NCBI RefSeq assembly: GCF_900109355.1 | Contig: NZ_FOBF01000028.1 | Span: 26,647 to 90,646, forward strand | Source of the DNA: Nonomuraea pusilla | Lineage (GTDB): Bacteria > Actinomycetota > Actinomycetes > Streptosporangiales > Streptosporangiaceae | DNA length: 64,000 nucleotides | Direction of reading: 5' to 3' | Shown: piece by piece, positions 41,579 through 50,341 of the stretch | Layout of the letters: each line of letters opens with the position of its first letter | Numbering within the stretch: position 1 is the first letter of the stretch | Program-made: the position numbers and the translations under genes | Notes under the pieces: model-generated | Databases searched by the model: none | Seen by the model: the letters and a program-made list of their open reading frames with translations, nothing else | What the model was told of the DNA's origin: nothing

Positions 41579-42823
41579 ATGCGATCCACCGGATCCCCCC
41601 GAGCCGGACAAGCCGGGCGTGCCGGCCGCTACGTGGTCGCCGCGGCGGCGCTCGCGCTCGCCGCGGCCTGCGGCAGCGGCGGCGGGACCGCCTCGGGCGG
41701 CGGCGCCCCCGCCCCCGGCCACGGCGGCTTCACCCCGCCCAAGCTGGAGGCGCTGAAGAGCCTCGGCCCCGGCGAGGGCCAGGTGAACCTCGTCGCCTGG
41801 GCCGGCTACGCCGAGGACGGCACCAACGACCCCAAGGTGGACTGGGTCACCCCCTTCGAGAAGGCCACCGGCTGCCAGGTCAACACCAAGGTCGCGGGCA
41901 CCTCCGACGAGATGGTCAACCTCATGAAGACCGGCCAGTACGACGCCGTCTCCGCCTCGGGCGACGCCTCGCTGCGCCTCATCGCGTCCGGCACGGTGGC
42001 GCCGGTGAACACCGCCCTCGTCCCGAACTACGCCGACGTGTTCGACGGGCTGAAGAACAAGCCCTGGAACTCGGTCAACGGCGTCTCCTACGGCGTCCCC
42101 CACGGCCGCGGCGCCAACCTGCTCATGTGGCGCACCGACACGGTCAAGCCCGCCCCCGACTCGTGGAGCGTCGTCTTCGACCCGAACTCGCCGTACAAGG
42201 GCAAGGTCACCGCGTACGACTCGCCGATCTACATCGCGGACGCCGCCGTCTACCTCATGGCGACCAAGCCCGAACTCGGCATCAAGAATCCGTACGCGCT
42301 GGACGACAAGCAGTTCCAGGCGGCCGTGGACCTGCTGAAGCAGCAGAAGCAGATCGTCGGCGAGTACTGGTCCGACTACACCAAGGAGATCCAGGCGTTC
42401 AAGGGCGGCGACTCCGTCGTCGGCACCACCTGGCAGGTGATCGTCAACGTCGCGCAGGGCGAGAAGGCCCCGGTCGAGGCGGTCCTGCCGAAGGAGGGCG
42501 CCACCGGCTGGTCCGACACCTGGATGGTCGCCGCCAAGGCCGCGCACCCGAACTGCGCGTACAGGTGGCTCGACTGGATCATCTCGCCGAAGGCGAACGC
42601 GCAGGTCGCCGAGTACTTCGGCGAGGCGCCCGCCAACACCAAGGCGTGCGCGCAGACCGCCGACCCCAAGCACTGCGACACCTACCACGCCACCGACGAG
42701 GCGTACTACTCGAAGGTCTTCTACTGGACGACGCCGATCGCCCAGTGCCTCGACGGGCGCACCGACGTGACGTGCAAGGACTACTCCGAGTGGACGCGCG
42801 CCTGGACGGAGATCAAGGGGTGA
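41579..42823 (+). CDS. potD: Polyamine-type ABC transporter, binding lipoprotein (PotD-like)
   Basis: 414 residues. Signal with lipobox LALAAACGSGG. PotD/PotF-like body: NLVAWAGYAEDG, GCQVNTKVAGTSDEMVNLMKTGQYDAV, SWSVVFDPNSPYKGKVT. Binds a polyamine or polyamine-like amine outside the membrane. AGGAGGAACACC precedes the ATG; the stop overlaps the first permease by GTGA. Confidence 0.92.
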   Translation: MRSTGSPRAGQAGRAGRYVVAAAALALAAACGSGGGTASGGGAPAPGHGGFTPPKLEALKSLGPGEGQVNLVAWAGYAEDGTNDPKVDWVTPFEKATGCQVNTKVAGTSDEMVNLMKTGQYDAVSASGDASLRLIASGTVAPVNTALVPNYADVFDGLKNKPWNSVNGVSYGVPHGRGANLLMWRTDTVKPAPDSWSVVFDPNSPYKGKVTAYDSPIYIADAAVYLMATKPELGIKNPYALDDKQFQAAVDLLKQQKQIVGEYWSDYTKEIQAFKGGDSVVGTTWQVIVNVAQGEKAPVEAVLPKEGATGWSDTWMVAAKAAHPNCAYRWLDWIISPKANAQVAEYFGEAPANTKACAQTADPKHCDTYHATDEAYYSKVFYWTTPIAQCLDGRTDVTCKDYSEWTRAWTEIKG

Positions 42824-43683
42824 GCGCGCAGGCCGCGGAGGCGGCCGGGTTCCGCAGGGGCCTGGCCGCCTTCCTCCACCGCCGGCCCTGGGTGCGGCTG
42901 TCGCTGCTGCTGTCGGCGCCGCTGCTCTGGCTCGGCGTGGCGTACCTGGGAGCGCTCGCGGCGCTGTTCGTCACCGCGTTCTGGACGACCGACACCTTCA
43001 CCGGCGAGCTGGTCAGGACCTTCACCTGGGCCAACTTCCGCGACCTGCTCACCGGCGAGGTCTACAGGACGATCACGCTGCGCTCGGTCGGGGTCGCGCT
43101 GGCCGTCACCGTGATCGACCTGGCGATCGCCTTCCCCGTGGCGTTCGCGATGGCCAAGGTGGCCTCGCCGCGGTCGCGGCGGTGGCTGGTGATCGCGGTG
43201 CTCACGCCGCTGTGGGCGAGCTACCTGGTCAAGGCGTACGCGTGGCGGGTCATGCTGTCGTCCGGCGGGCTGCTCGGGTGGGGCTTCGGGCTCACCGCGA
43301 CCGTCCTGACGCTGGCGTACCTGTGGCTGCCGTACATGATCCTGCCCATCTACGCGGGCCTGGAGCGGCTGCCGGACTCCCTGCTGGAGGCCGCGGGCGA
43401 CCTCGGCGCGCGCGCCGGGCGGGTGTTCCGCACGGTCGTGTGGCCGCTCGCCTTCCCCGCCGTCATCGCCGGGTCGATCTTCACGTTCTCGCTGTCGCTC
43501 GGCGACTACATCGCCGTCAAGATCGTCGGAGGTAAGAGTCAGCTCATCGGCAACGTCGTGTACGACAACATCGGCGCCGCCAACAACCTGCCGTTCGCCG
43601 CCGCCGTGGCCACCGTCCCCGTCGTCATCATGCTGGTCTACCTCGCCGCGGTCCGCCGCACCGGCGCCCTGGAGAACCTGTGA
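42820..43683 (+). CDS. potB: Polyamine-type ABC permease 1 (PotB-like)
   Basis: 287 residues from the GTG at 42820, overlapping the preceding stop by GTGA. Six membrane helices and the EAA loop LLEAAGDLGARAGRVFRTVVWPLAFPAV identify a permease subunit. Translation is coupled to potD and to the next gene, which also starts with a GTGA overlap. Confidence 0.92.
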   Translation: MSAQAAEAAGFRRGLAAFLHRRPWVRLSLLLSAPLLWLGVAYLGALAALFVTAFWTTDTFTGELVRTFTWANFRDLLTGEVYRTITLRSVGVALAVTVIDLAIAFPVAFAMAKVASPRSRRWLVIAVLTPLWASYLVKAYAWRVMLSSGGLLGWGFGLTATVLTLAYLWLPYMILPIYAGLERLPDSLLEAAGDLGARAGRVFRTVVWPLAFPAVIAGSIFTFSLSLGDYIAVKIVGGKSQLIGNVVYDNIGAANNLPFAAAVATVPVVIMLVYLAAVRRTGALENL

Positions 43684-44486
43684 ACCTGTCACGCCCGGCC
43701 AGGCTGCTGTTCCGCCTGGTGCTCGCCGCCGGGCTCGCCGTGATCTACGTGCCGCTGCTCGTCGTGCTGCTCAACTCGGTCAACGCCGACAGGACGTTCG
43801 GCTGGCCGCCGTCCGGGCTGACCCTGCGCTGGTGGGCCGCCGCCTGGGACTCGGCGGGGCTGCGCGACGCCCTGTGGACGTCCGTGCAGGCCGGGCTGGG
43901 CGCCACCGCCGTCGCCCTCGTGCTCGGCACCATGGCGGCCTTCGCGGTGCAGCGCTACCGCTTCTTCGGCCGCGACACCGTCTCCCTGCTGATCATCCTG
44001 CCGATCGCGCTGCCCGGCATCGTCACCGGCATCGCGCTGAACAACGCCTTCCGCGCCGTCCTGGAGCCGTTCGGGGTGGGGCTCGGGCTGTTCACCGTCA
44101 TCGTCGGGCACGCCACGTTCTGCGTCGTGACCGTCTACAACAACGTCCTGGCCCGGCTCAGGCGCACCGGCACCCGGCTGGAGGAGGCGTCCGCCGACCT
44201 CGGGGCCGACACCTTCACCACGTTCCGGCTGGTGACGTTCCCGATGATGCGGTCGGCGCTGCTCGCGGGCGGCCTGCTGGCGTTCGCGCTGTCGTTCGAC
44301 GAGATCATCGTGACGACGTTCACCGCGGGCGCGGGCGTGCGCACCCTGCCCATCTGGATCTTCGAGAACCTCTTCAGACCCAACCAGGCCCCCGTGGTCA
44401 ACGTGGTCGCCGCCGCACTGATCCTGGCCTCCGTGGTGCCCATCTACCTGGCCCAGCGCCTGTCGGGCGAGGTCGGCACCCACTGA
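43680..44486 (+). CDS. potC: Polyamine-type ABC permease 2 (PotC-like)
   Basis: 268 residues from a GTG overlapping the potB stop. Membrane helices and the EAA motif LEEASADLGADTFTTFRLVTFPMM are clear, and SFDEIIVTTF near the end is typical of PotC. Completes the importer. A hairpin terminator follows at 44535. Confidence 0.93.
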   Translation: MNLSRPARLLFRLVLAAGLAVIYVPLLVVLLNSVNADRTFGWPPSGLTLRWWAAAWDSAGLRDALWTSVQAGLGATAVALVLGTMAAFAVQRYRFFGRDTVSLLIILPIALPGIVTGIALNNAFRAVLEPFGVGLGLFTVIVGHATFCVVTVYNNVLARLRRTGTRLEEASADLGADTFTTFRLVTFPMMRSALLAGGLLAFALSFDEIIVTTFTAGAGVRTLPIWIFENLFRPNQAPVVNVVAAALILASVVPIYLAQRLSGEVGTH

Positions 44487-44534
44487 CGGGGACGACGCGG
44501 GCGAGCGGCGCGGGCTTCGACGCTCGAACCGCTG

Positions 44535-44579
44535 GACGGGGCCGGTGCGGCAGCGGGTTCAGGCCGGACCGGCCCCGTC
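44535..44579. terminator. Bidirectional hairpin terminator
   Basis: GACGGGGCCGGT / ACCGGCCCCGTC, exact 12-bp arms with a 21-base loop between the convergent potC and TetR genes; the right arm lies in the end of the TetR gene. Confidence 0.6.
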
Positions 44580-45134
44580 GGCCAAGTACGTCAGAACCAT
44601 CTCGACCAGTGCCTCGACGTCGGCGTCGACCATCGGCTCGCCGGTCATGCCCATCCGGTGGAGCAGGGTTCCGACGACGACGTCGATGAAGAACAGCACG
44701 CGGTTCTCCGGCTCGCCCAGCGCGTCCTGCAGCGCGAGCCGGTACGGGTCCTGCAGCCGCGCGGACAGCAGTTCGCGCAGGGCCGGGTCGCTCACGGCGT
44801 CACTGAACACGCCCGCGAACGCGTCGCCCACCCCGGGCTCCCCGATCTTCGCCGCGATCCAGCGGACGGCCGAGGCCATGATCTCGGCTCGACCCGCGCC
44901 CTCCAGCGGCACCGGGCCGAACGCGTCGAGCAGGCAGTCCACGATCAGCGCACCCTTCGAGGGCCAGCGACGGTAGATCGTCGTCTTGGCGACGCCGGCC
45001 GCGGCGGCGATGCGGTCGACGGTGGCGCGCGCGTAGCCGAGCTCCTGGACCGTGCTCAGCGTCGCGGCGAAGACCACGGCGTTGACGCCGGAGCGTGGAC
45101 GACCGGGCGGTCTGGCGGATGTGGCCGATGTCAT
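44559..45134 (-). CDS. TetR-family regulator, divergent from an esterase
   Basis: 191 residues from the ATG at 45134 (a GTG two codons earlier is possible). Helix-turn-helix: ARATVDRIAAAAGVAKTTIYRRWPSKGALIVD (recognition part VAKTTIYRRW), then a TetR C-terminal domain. The intergenic region to the esterase contains a long palindrome, the likely site where it represses both genes. Confidence 0.92.
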   Translation of the reverse strand: MTSATSARPPGRPRSGVNAVVFAATLSTVQELGYARATVDRIAAAAGVAKTTIYRRWPSKGALIVDCLLDAFGPVPLEGAGRAEIMASAVRWIAAKIGEPGVGDAFAGVFSDAVSDPALRELLSARLQDPYRLALQDALGEPENRVLFFIDVVVGTLLHRMGMTGEPMVDADVEALVEMVLTYLADGAGPA

Positions 45135-45157
45135 ACCCACAGGATACCCTTTTTCGC

Positions 45158-45183
45158 TACCTTGGGTATCGATACCTCAGGTA
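45158..45183. promoter_or_regulatory. TetR operator in the esterase gap
   Basis: A 26-bp near-palindrome: outer arms TACCT and AGGTA, perfect core GGTATCGATACC (45165-45176), only two mismatched base pairs. Between the TetR start (45134) and the esterase start (45211). Confidence 0.75.
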
Positions 45184-45210
45184 GTGAAACTGTCCGACGA
45201 GGAGAAGAGC

Positions 45211-46164
45211 ATGAGCGAGGTCACCGACACGCGGTCGCGGCAGGCCCGGGGAGCGGAGCCGGACTGGTCGGCGATGACGGCCGAGGAGCTGGTCGCCTAC
45301 CGTGACGCGGAGAACCGCAGACGGTCGTCCCCCGAGGCGCGGGCGATCACCGGGCTTCCTGATCCCGGCGCCGCGATCCAGTGGCAGGAGGTGGCGCTGC
45401 CCGGCCGCGATCTTCCGGTCAGGGTGTACCGGCCGTCACCCGGCGGCGACGACCTGCCGCTCGTGCTCCACGTGCACGGAGGCGGGTTCGTGGGCACGGC
45501 GGTGCAGAGCGACTGGGTCAACAGCCACCTCGCCGCCCGGCTGCCCGCGGTCGTCGTCTCGGTCGAGCACCGCCTCCTCGACCAGGAGACCCCGCTGTCG
45601 GCGGCCGTCGACGACGGCTGGGACGTGCTCCGGCACGTGGTGCGGCACGCGGCGCAATGGGGGGTCGACCCGGCACGGGCCGCGGTCTTCGGTGAGAGCA
45701 CCGGCGCGTTGATCAGCGCCCTGGCGGCGATCCGGGCCAGGGAGTCCGGCCTGCTCCTGCGGGCGCAGGTGCTGGTCAACCCCGCCGTCGACGTGACCGG
45801 GACGATGTTCGACCACGACTCGTTCACCGAGCACGCCCACACCCCCACCCTCACCGTGCCGCAGCTGCGACTGGTTCACCGGTTCGCCGTCCCACCGGGA
45901 ACCGACCCCCGTGCCCTGTCGCCGCTGTACGCCGACGACCTGGACGGGCTGGCCCCAGCGCTCGTGGTGGTGCCGACCCACGACCCGGTGGCCGATCACG
46001 GCCGCGCCTACGCCGAACGGCTGCGAGCGGCCGGGACCCCCGCGCGGCTCACCGAATACCCCGGAGCCGGGCACGCGTTCCTCAGCATGCCGGGCGTGGT
46101 GCCGCAGGCGAAGGCCGCACGGGCGGAGATCCTCGAGTTCCTCCGAGGGGCTCTTCCCGGATGA
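45211..46164 (+). CDS. Hormone-sensitive-lipase-type alpha/beta esterase
   Basis: 317 residues from an ATG with GAGGAGAAGAGC before it. HSL signature: HVHGGGFVG oxyanion motif, GESTG nucleophile elbow, and C-terminal catalytic pair in VVPTHDPVADHG and PGAGHAFL. Hydrolyses short acyl esters or similar; substrate unknown. Likely repressed by the divergent TetR protein and induced by its substrate. Confidence 0.92.
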   Translation: MSEVTDTRSRQARGAEPDWSAMTAEELVAYRDAENRRRSSPEARAITGLPDPGAAIQWQEVALPGRDLPVRVYRPSPGGDDLPLVLHVHGGGFVGTAVQSDWVNSHLAARLPAVVVSVEHRLLDQETPLSAAVDDGWDVLRHVVRHAAQWGVDPARAAVFGESTGALISALAAIRARESGLLLRAQVLVNPAVDVTGTMFDHDSFTEHAHTPTLTVPQLRLVHRFAVPPGTDPRALSPLYADDLDGLAPALVVVPTHDPVADHGRAYAERLRAAGTPARLTEYPGAGHAFLSMPGVVPQAKAARAEILEFLRGALPG

Positions 46165-46250
46165 CGGGGTCCCGACCCGCCGGTTCGCGTTCGACTGCCC
46201 CCGGATCATCCGACCCTCCCAGTAATCGAAACCAGCGTGAGGAATCCTCG

Positions 46251-46748
46251 ATGCCGCACCAGCAGCACACCGCCACCACCGGCGACACCACCGCCGACCA
46301 CTCCCGGCTGGCCGCCTTCGGCGACCATCTGATCGCCCTTCACGACGAGCTCCGCCGCGACATCGCCGCCCTGCGGGAGGCGGCGGCGCAGCTGCCCGCC
46401 GACGGCGATGCCCCCGGCCCGCTCGTCCTGCCCCAGCGGCTCCACAGCCACTGCCTGTCCTTCTGCGAGGCCCTGGACGCCCACCACACCACCGAGGACC
46501 AGTCGGTCTTCCCCTTCCTGGCCCAGGAACACCCCGAGCTGTCCGAGGTGCTGGACCGCCTGACCTCCGACCACCGCACCATGGCGACCCTCCTGGCCGG
46601 TCTCCGCGAACTCGCCGCGGCCCCCTCCGCGCCCGGCTTCCACGCGGATCTGGAACGCCTGTCGGTCGAACTCCTCAACCACCTCGACCGCGAGGAGCAC
46701 TACCTCGTCCCGGTCCTCAACTCCCTGACGCACTTCCCCGGACACTGA
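46251..46748 (+). CDS. Hemerythrin-domain protein
   Basis: 165 residues. HHE di-iron ligands in order: LIALHDELRRD, RLHSHCLSFCEALDAHHTTEDQSVFPFL, LTSDHRTMATLL and LLNHLDREEHYLVPVL. Ribosome-binding site TGAGGAATCCTCG. Stand-alone, 86 bp after the esterase; followed by a double hairpin terminator. Confidence 0.92.
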   Translation: MPHQQHTATTGDTTADHSRLAAFGDHLIALHDELRRDIAALREAAAQLPADGDAPGPLVLPQRLHSHCLSFCEALDAHHTTEDQSVFPFLAQEHPELSEVLDRLTSDHRTMATLLAGLRELAAAPSAPGFHADLERLSVELLNHLDREEHYLVPVLNSLTHFPGH

Positions 46749-46778
46749 CGCACCGGCCCGCCACCCAGGGCCTGCTTC

Positions 46779-46841
46779 GTGGATCAGGAGGTGTCATCAG
46801 CCTCCTGATCCACCGCTTCCGGACAGCCCGTCGGGACGGGC
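46779..46841. terminator. Tandem hairpin terminators
   Basis: First stem GTGGATCAGGAGG / CCTCCTGATCCAC (13 bp, 9-base loop), second GCCCGTC / GACGGGC (2-base loop, 46826-46841). They separate the convergent hemerythrin and GNAT genes. Confidence 0.8.
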
Positions 46842-46842
46842 C

Positions 46843-47361
46843 CTAAGGCTTCTCCTGGAGATCCGAGCGGATCACGCTGTAGAGCACGCCGTCACGCCAC
46901 TGCCCGGCGCGGAAGCCGCACCCGCGCAGGACGCCCTCTCGCGTGAACCCCGACTTCTCCAGCGCTCGCTGCTCCGCCAGGTTGCTGATCTCCGTGGACG
47001 CCTCGATCCTGTTGGCCATCGAGTGGTCGAACAGGTAACGCACGAGCAGCCGGTGCGCCTGAGTGCCATGCCCCTGGCCGCGATGCTCCGGCGCCACGAT
47101 CAGCCCCATCGACCAGTAATAGCTGGCGCGGTTGGCGACCTGCTTGCTCCACGACACGAAGCCGACTCTGACGTCACCGTTCGCGATGACCAGGATGCCG
47201 CCGTCGTCGCTCAGCATCCCGTTGTCCTGCCAGCGCTCGCGCAAGCGGTGCGGATTCTGGAAGCCGTACCACTGGAACTCGCCCGTGCTGTCAGGATCGC
47301 TCGTGAGCCGGTGCAGGAAGGGCAGATCGTCCTCTTCGACCGAGCGGAGACGTACTGTCAT
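46843..47361 (-). CDS. GNAT N-acetyltransferase (RimJ/RimL-like)
   Basis: 172 residues from the ATG at 47361. Acetyl-CoA-binding motif APEHRGQGHGTQAHRLLVRYLF (Q/RxxGxG), preceded by the RimJ-like N-terminus RLRSVEEDDLPFLHRLT and followed by EASTEISNLAEQRALEKSGF. It acetylates an amine on a protein terminus or small molecule. 28 bp after the GH68 stop in the same direction but no functional tie is apparent. Confidence 0.9.
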   Translation of the reverse strand: MTVRLRSVEEDDLPFLHRLTSDPDSTGEFQWYGFQNPHRLRERWQDNGMLSDDGGILVIANGDVRVGFVSWSKQVANRASYYWSMGLIVAPEHRGQGHGTQAHRLLVRYLFDHSMANRIEASTEISNLAEQRALEKSGFTREGVLRGCGFRAGQWRDGVLYSVIRSDLQEKP

Positions 47362-47389
47362 GATCGGGACACTAATCGATCCAGGGGAC

Positions 47390-48592
47390 CTACCCCGACG
47401 GCCGCAGCGCGACGGTGGACGTCGACGTTCCGTCCAGGGTGAGCCTGAGCGTCGGTGCGATGGTGCCGCCGAAGTTGGCGCGCGCACGCGCGGCCACCGC
47501 GTGCCGGAGATCCGCGCCCTGGTGCGATCTGTAGTTGGCGAAGCTCACCACCCGGAGGTCGGGCAGCACCAGCCAGGCGTAGGCCTGGTCGGGTTCGCGC
47601 GGCGGATTCCGGATCACGAGTCCTGAGCCGTTGAGCGGCTCGTACGGTCCTGTCAGGGCGGGGGCGACGAAGCCGTACAGCCCTGTGGGCGCGCGATCGG
47701 CGGGGTGGAAGGTGTGGCGCTGCGTGCAGAAGAACAGGTAGTACCGCGACCGGTGGACGATGACGTGGGGCCGTTCCAGCTCGTGGTTGACGCCGTCCGC
47801 GACGACGAGGGGAGGGAGCAGGGACCAGGCGCCGGCCTGTGCGCCGGCCAGCGCGATCGCGCCGTCGAAGCGGTCGCGTGCGGCGACGGACGCGGCGATG
47901 AGCAGGTACTCGCGCCCGTCCGACGGGTCGCGGAACCAGCCGGGATCGCGGAAGGCCTTGATCCGTCCCGGCGCCCCTGTGGCCTCGTCGGTCGGCAGGT
48001 ACGTGACGCCGTCCGAGCGGAGGATCTCCCGGTGTCCGGACTCGTGCTCCAGCGAGATCCGGCCGTCGTCGGCGGTCAGGATGAGCCGCGTCTCGACGAC
48101 GCTCTGCCCGAACGTCGGGCGCGATTCGCCTCTCCGCCCGGCGGCCGTGTAGAACACCGAGACGGATCCGTCGGGCCTGCGGACCGCCGATCCCGACCAT
48201 TCGCGGCTGCCCGGCGAGGCGCCATCGGAGAACGCGGGCCCCAGGTCCGCCCAGCCGTCGCCGTTCTTGGCGAGCAGGCGGATGCGGGCCTGGTCGTGGC
48301 GCTCTTCCGGGTGGGCGGGGGACGGAGCCGACAGCGCCATCCACACCTCGTGGCCGCCGATGAGAGAGGTCGAGCCGTCTTCCTCCTGTACGGGCCACAG
48401 GTCCCACAGGTCGTGGCCCGGCAGGATCCGGGGGACCGCCGTGGGATCGAAGACGGGCGCCGTGGTCGCGGCGCTCTCGGCGAGCAGGTCGAGATGCCGG
48501 CGTGTCCAGCGGGCCGGTCGCCCGGAGCGGGTGGGCATGGGCTGCGCCGCGTCCGGCATGGGGCCGCCGCGGCGTGGTGGCGTCGCGCTCAT
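47390..48592 (-). CDS. GH68 fructan-active enzyme without signal peptide
   Basis: 400 residues. Five-blade propeller motifs of GH68 levansucrase/beta-fructofuranosidase: LWDLWPVQ with nucleophile Asp64, EWSGSA, transition-state FRDPGWFRDP, and the acid/base region NHELERPHVI. Unlike classical levansucrases it has no signal peptide, so it probably acts on imported sugar in the cytoplasm: hydrolysis of sucrose or fructo-oligosaccharides, or transfructosylation. Last gene of the CUT1 operon, starting 4 bp after the permease stop, which supports that its substrate is what that transporter imports. Confidence 0.9.
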   Translation of the reverse strand: MSATPPRRGGPMPDAAQPMPTRSGRPARWTRRHLDLLAESAATTAPVFDPTAVPRILPGHDLWDLWPVQEEDGSTSLIGGHEVWMALSAPSPAHPEERHDQARIRLLAKNGDGWADLGPAFSDGASPGSREWSGSAVRRPDGSVSVFYTAAGRRGESRPTFGQSVVETRLILTADDGRISLEHESGHREILRSDGVTYLPTDEATGAPGRIKAFRDPGWFRDPSDGREYLLIAASVAARDRFDGAIALAGAQAGAWSLLPPLVVADGVNHELERPHVIVHRSRYYLFFCTQRHTFHPADRAPTGLYGFVAPALTGPYEPLNGSGLVIRNPPREPDQAYAWLVLPDLRVVSFANYRSHQGADLRHAVAARARANFGGTIAPTLRLTLDGTSTSTVALRPSG

Positions 48593-48596
48593 CCCG

Positions 48597-49421
48597 TCAG
48601 CCCTTCAACGAGCCCTGGAGCAGGGCCTTGACGAAGTGCCGCTGGAACACGAGGAAGATCGCGAGCGTGGGCGCCAGGATCAGCAGCGACCCGGCGCACA
48701 GCAGCGGGATGTCGGTGCCCCACTGCCCCTGGAAGGCCCCGAGCGCGCCGGACATCGTGCGTTCGGCGGGGTCGTCGACGAGGACGATGGCCAGCAGGAA
48801 CTGGTTCCAGGTCCACAGGAACAGCAGGATGCCCAGCGACGAGATCGCCGGCATGGCGAGGGGGACGTGGATGCGCCGGAACAGCTGCCAGAGGTTGGCG
48901 CCGTCCATCCGCGCGCTCTCTGACAGTTCCCCTGGCATGTTGACGAAATGCGCACGCATCCAGAAGACGCTGAACGGCATGAACAGGCCGATGAGCGGCA
49001 GGATGATCGCCCATCGGGTGTTCAGCAGCCCCATGTCGCGGACCTGGTAGTACAGGGGCGTGATGACGCCCTCGAAGGGGAGGGTCAGGCCGAGCACGAA
49101 CAGCAGGAAGACCGGGCGGCCGCCGGGCACGCGCAGATGGCCGATGGCGAAGCCGGCCATCGTGCTCAGCAGGACCGAGATCGGCACCACCCCCAGCACG
49201 ATGAGCAGGCTCGACAGCAGCAGCTCGCCCATCTTCGCGGCTTCGAAGGCTCGCAGGAAGTTGCCCCACTGCGGGTCGGCGGGCCAGGCGAACCCGGCCG
49301 GGTACGTGCCGGAGGGGTGCAGGGCGGTGACGAACAGGCTGAGGAACGGCAGGATCGTGACCGCCATCAGCAGGACGAGCAGCAGTCTGCCGGTCCAGGA
49401 CTCCCGCCAAGAGATGATCAT
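48597..49421 (-). CDS. CUT1 sugar ABC permease 2 (MalG-like)
   Basis: 274 residues from the ATG at 49421, overlapping the preceding permease stop by ATGA. Six helices and the EAA loop SESARMDGANLWQLFRRIHVPLAMPAI place it in the MalG branch. Partner of the permease at 49418 and binding protein at 50342. Confidence 0.92.
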   Translation of the reverse strand: MIISWRESWTGRLLLVLLMAVTILPFLSLFVTALHPSGTYPAGFAWPADPQWGNFLRAFEAAKMGELLLSSLLIVLGVVPISVLLSTMAGFAIGHLRVPGGRPVFLLFVLGLTLPFEGVITPLYYQVRDMGLLNTRWAIILPLIGLFMPFSVFWMRAHFVNMPGELSESARMDGANLWQLFRRIHVPLAMPAISSLGILLFLWTWNQFLLAIVLVDDPAERTMSGALGAFQGQWGTDIPLLCAGSLLILAPTLAIFLVFQRHFVKALLQGSLKG

Positions 49422-50335
49422 CGCTTGCCGTCCTTGGTGAACCACTGGATGGGGAGGGCGCAGGCGATCACCAGCAGCATGAGCACCACGGCCAGCGCCG
49501 AGGCCATGCCCACCTCGCGCTCCGAGAAGGCCAGGTAGTAGATCTGCAGACCGGGCACCATGGTGGCGTTGCCTGGGCCGCCCTGGGTGGAGATGTAGAT
49601 GATGTCGAAGCTCGCCAGGGCCGCGATCACGGTCACGGTGACGCAGACCGCGATCTCCTGGCGGAGGCTGGGGACGGTGATCGAGACGAACTCGCGCCAC
49701 GCGCCGGCGCCGTCCAGCCGGGCCGCCTCGTACAGGGCTGGATCGATCTTGCTCATGCCGGCCAGGAGCAGCAGCGTGCACAGGCCGAGGAGCACCCAGG
49801 CGCCGATCATCCCGACCGCGGGCAGGGCGGTGGAGAGGTCACCCAGCCAGGCGCGCGTCACCCCGCCGAGCCCGAGGAGCGAGAGGAACTGGTTGACGGC
49901 TCCGGTGGACGACAGCAGCCAGCTCCAGGCGATGCCGGCCGCGACGAGCGGGATGACCTGCGGCAGGAACAGCACGGTACGCGCCACCACGGCGAGCCGG
50001 GTGTGGGCGATGCGCCGGATGGTCGCGGCGATCGCCAGGCCCAGCAGGACCGGCACGGCGCTGAAGAACACGATCAGCTTGACGGCGTTGATCAGCGAGT
50101 CGTACAGGGCGGGGTCGGTGAAGACCTTCCCGTAGTTGGCCAGCCCCGCCCACGTGGACGGGCCGATGCCGTCCCAACGGTAGAGCGAGTACTGGAACGT
50201 GAGGCTGATGGGGCGCAGGACGAAGACCGCGTAGAAGGCGAGTGCCGGGACGACGAACAGCCAGCCTGCCCATCCGCGTGTCTTCGCCCCGGCCCCCCGT
50301 CTGCGCGCGGGCCGGCCGGGGGCGGGCGGCGTCAT
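49418..50335 (-). CDS. CUT1 sugar ABC permease 1 (MalF-like)
   Basis: 305 residues, six or seven helices, EAA loop YEAARLDGAGAWREFVSITVPSLRQEI. Starts 6 bp after the binding-protein stop. The operon lacks an ATPase, so as in streptomycetes it likely shares a genomic MsiK-type ATPase. Confidence 0.92.
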   Translation of the reverse strand: MTPPAPGRPARRRGAGAKTRGWAGWLFVVPALAFYAVFVLRPISLTFQYSLYRWDGIGPSTWAGLANYGKVFTDPALYDSLINAVKLIVFFSAVPVLLGLAIAATIRRIAHTRLAVVARTVLFLPQVIPLVAAGIAWSWLLSSTGAVNQFLSLLGLGGVTRAWLGDLSTALPAVGMIGAWVLLGLCTLLLLAGMSKIDPALYEAARLDGAGAWREFVSITVPSLRQEIAVCVTVTVIAALASFDIIYISTQGGPGNATMVPGLQIYYLAFSEREVGMASALAVVLMLLVIACALPIQWFTKDGKR

Positions 50336-50341
50336 CGGTGC

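Noticed and set aside
46167..46178. GGGTCCCGACCC before the second hemerythrin, as a further DosR-like site
   Set aside because: The half-sites are separated by two bases rather than four and the centre is not A/T, so it does not fit the motif.
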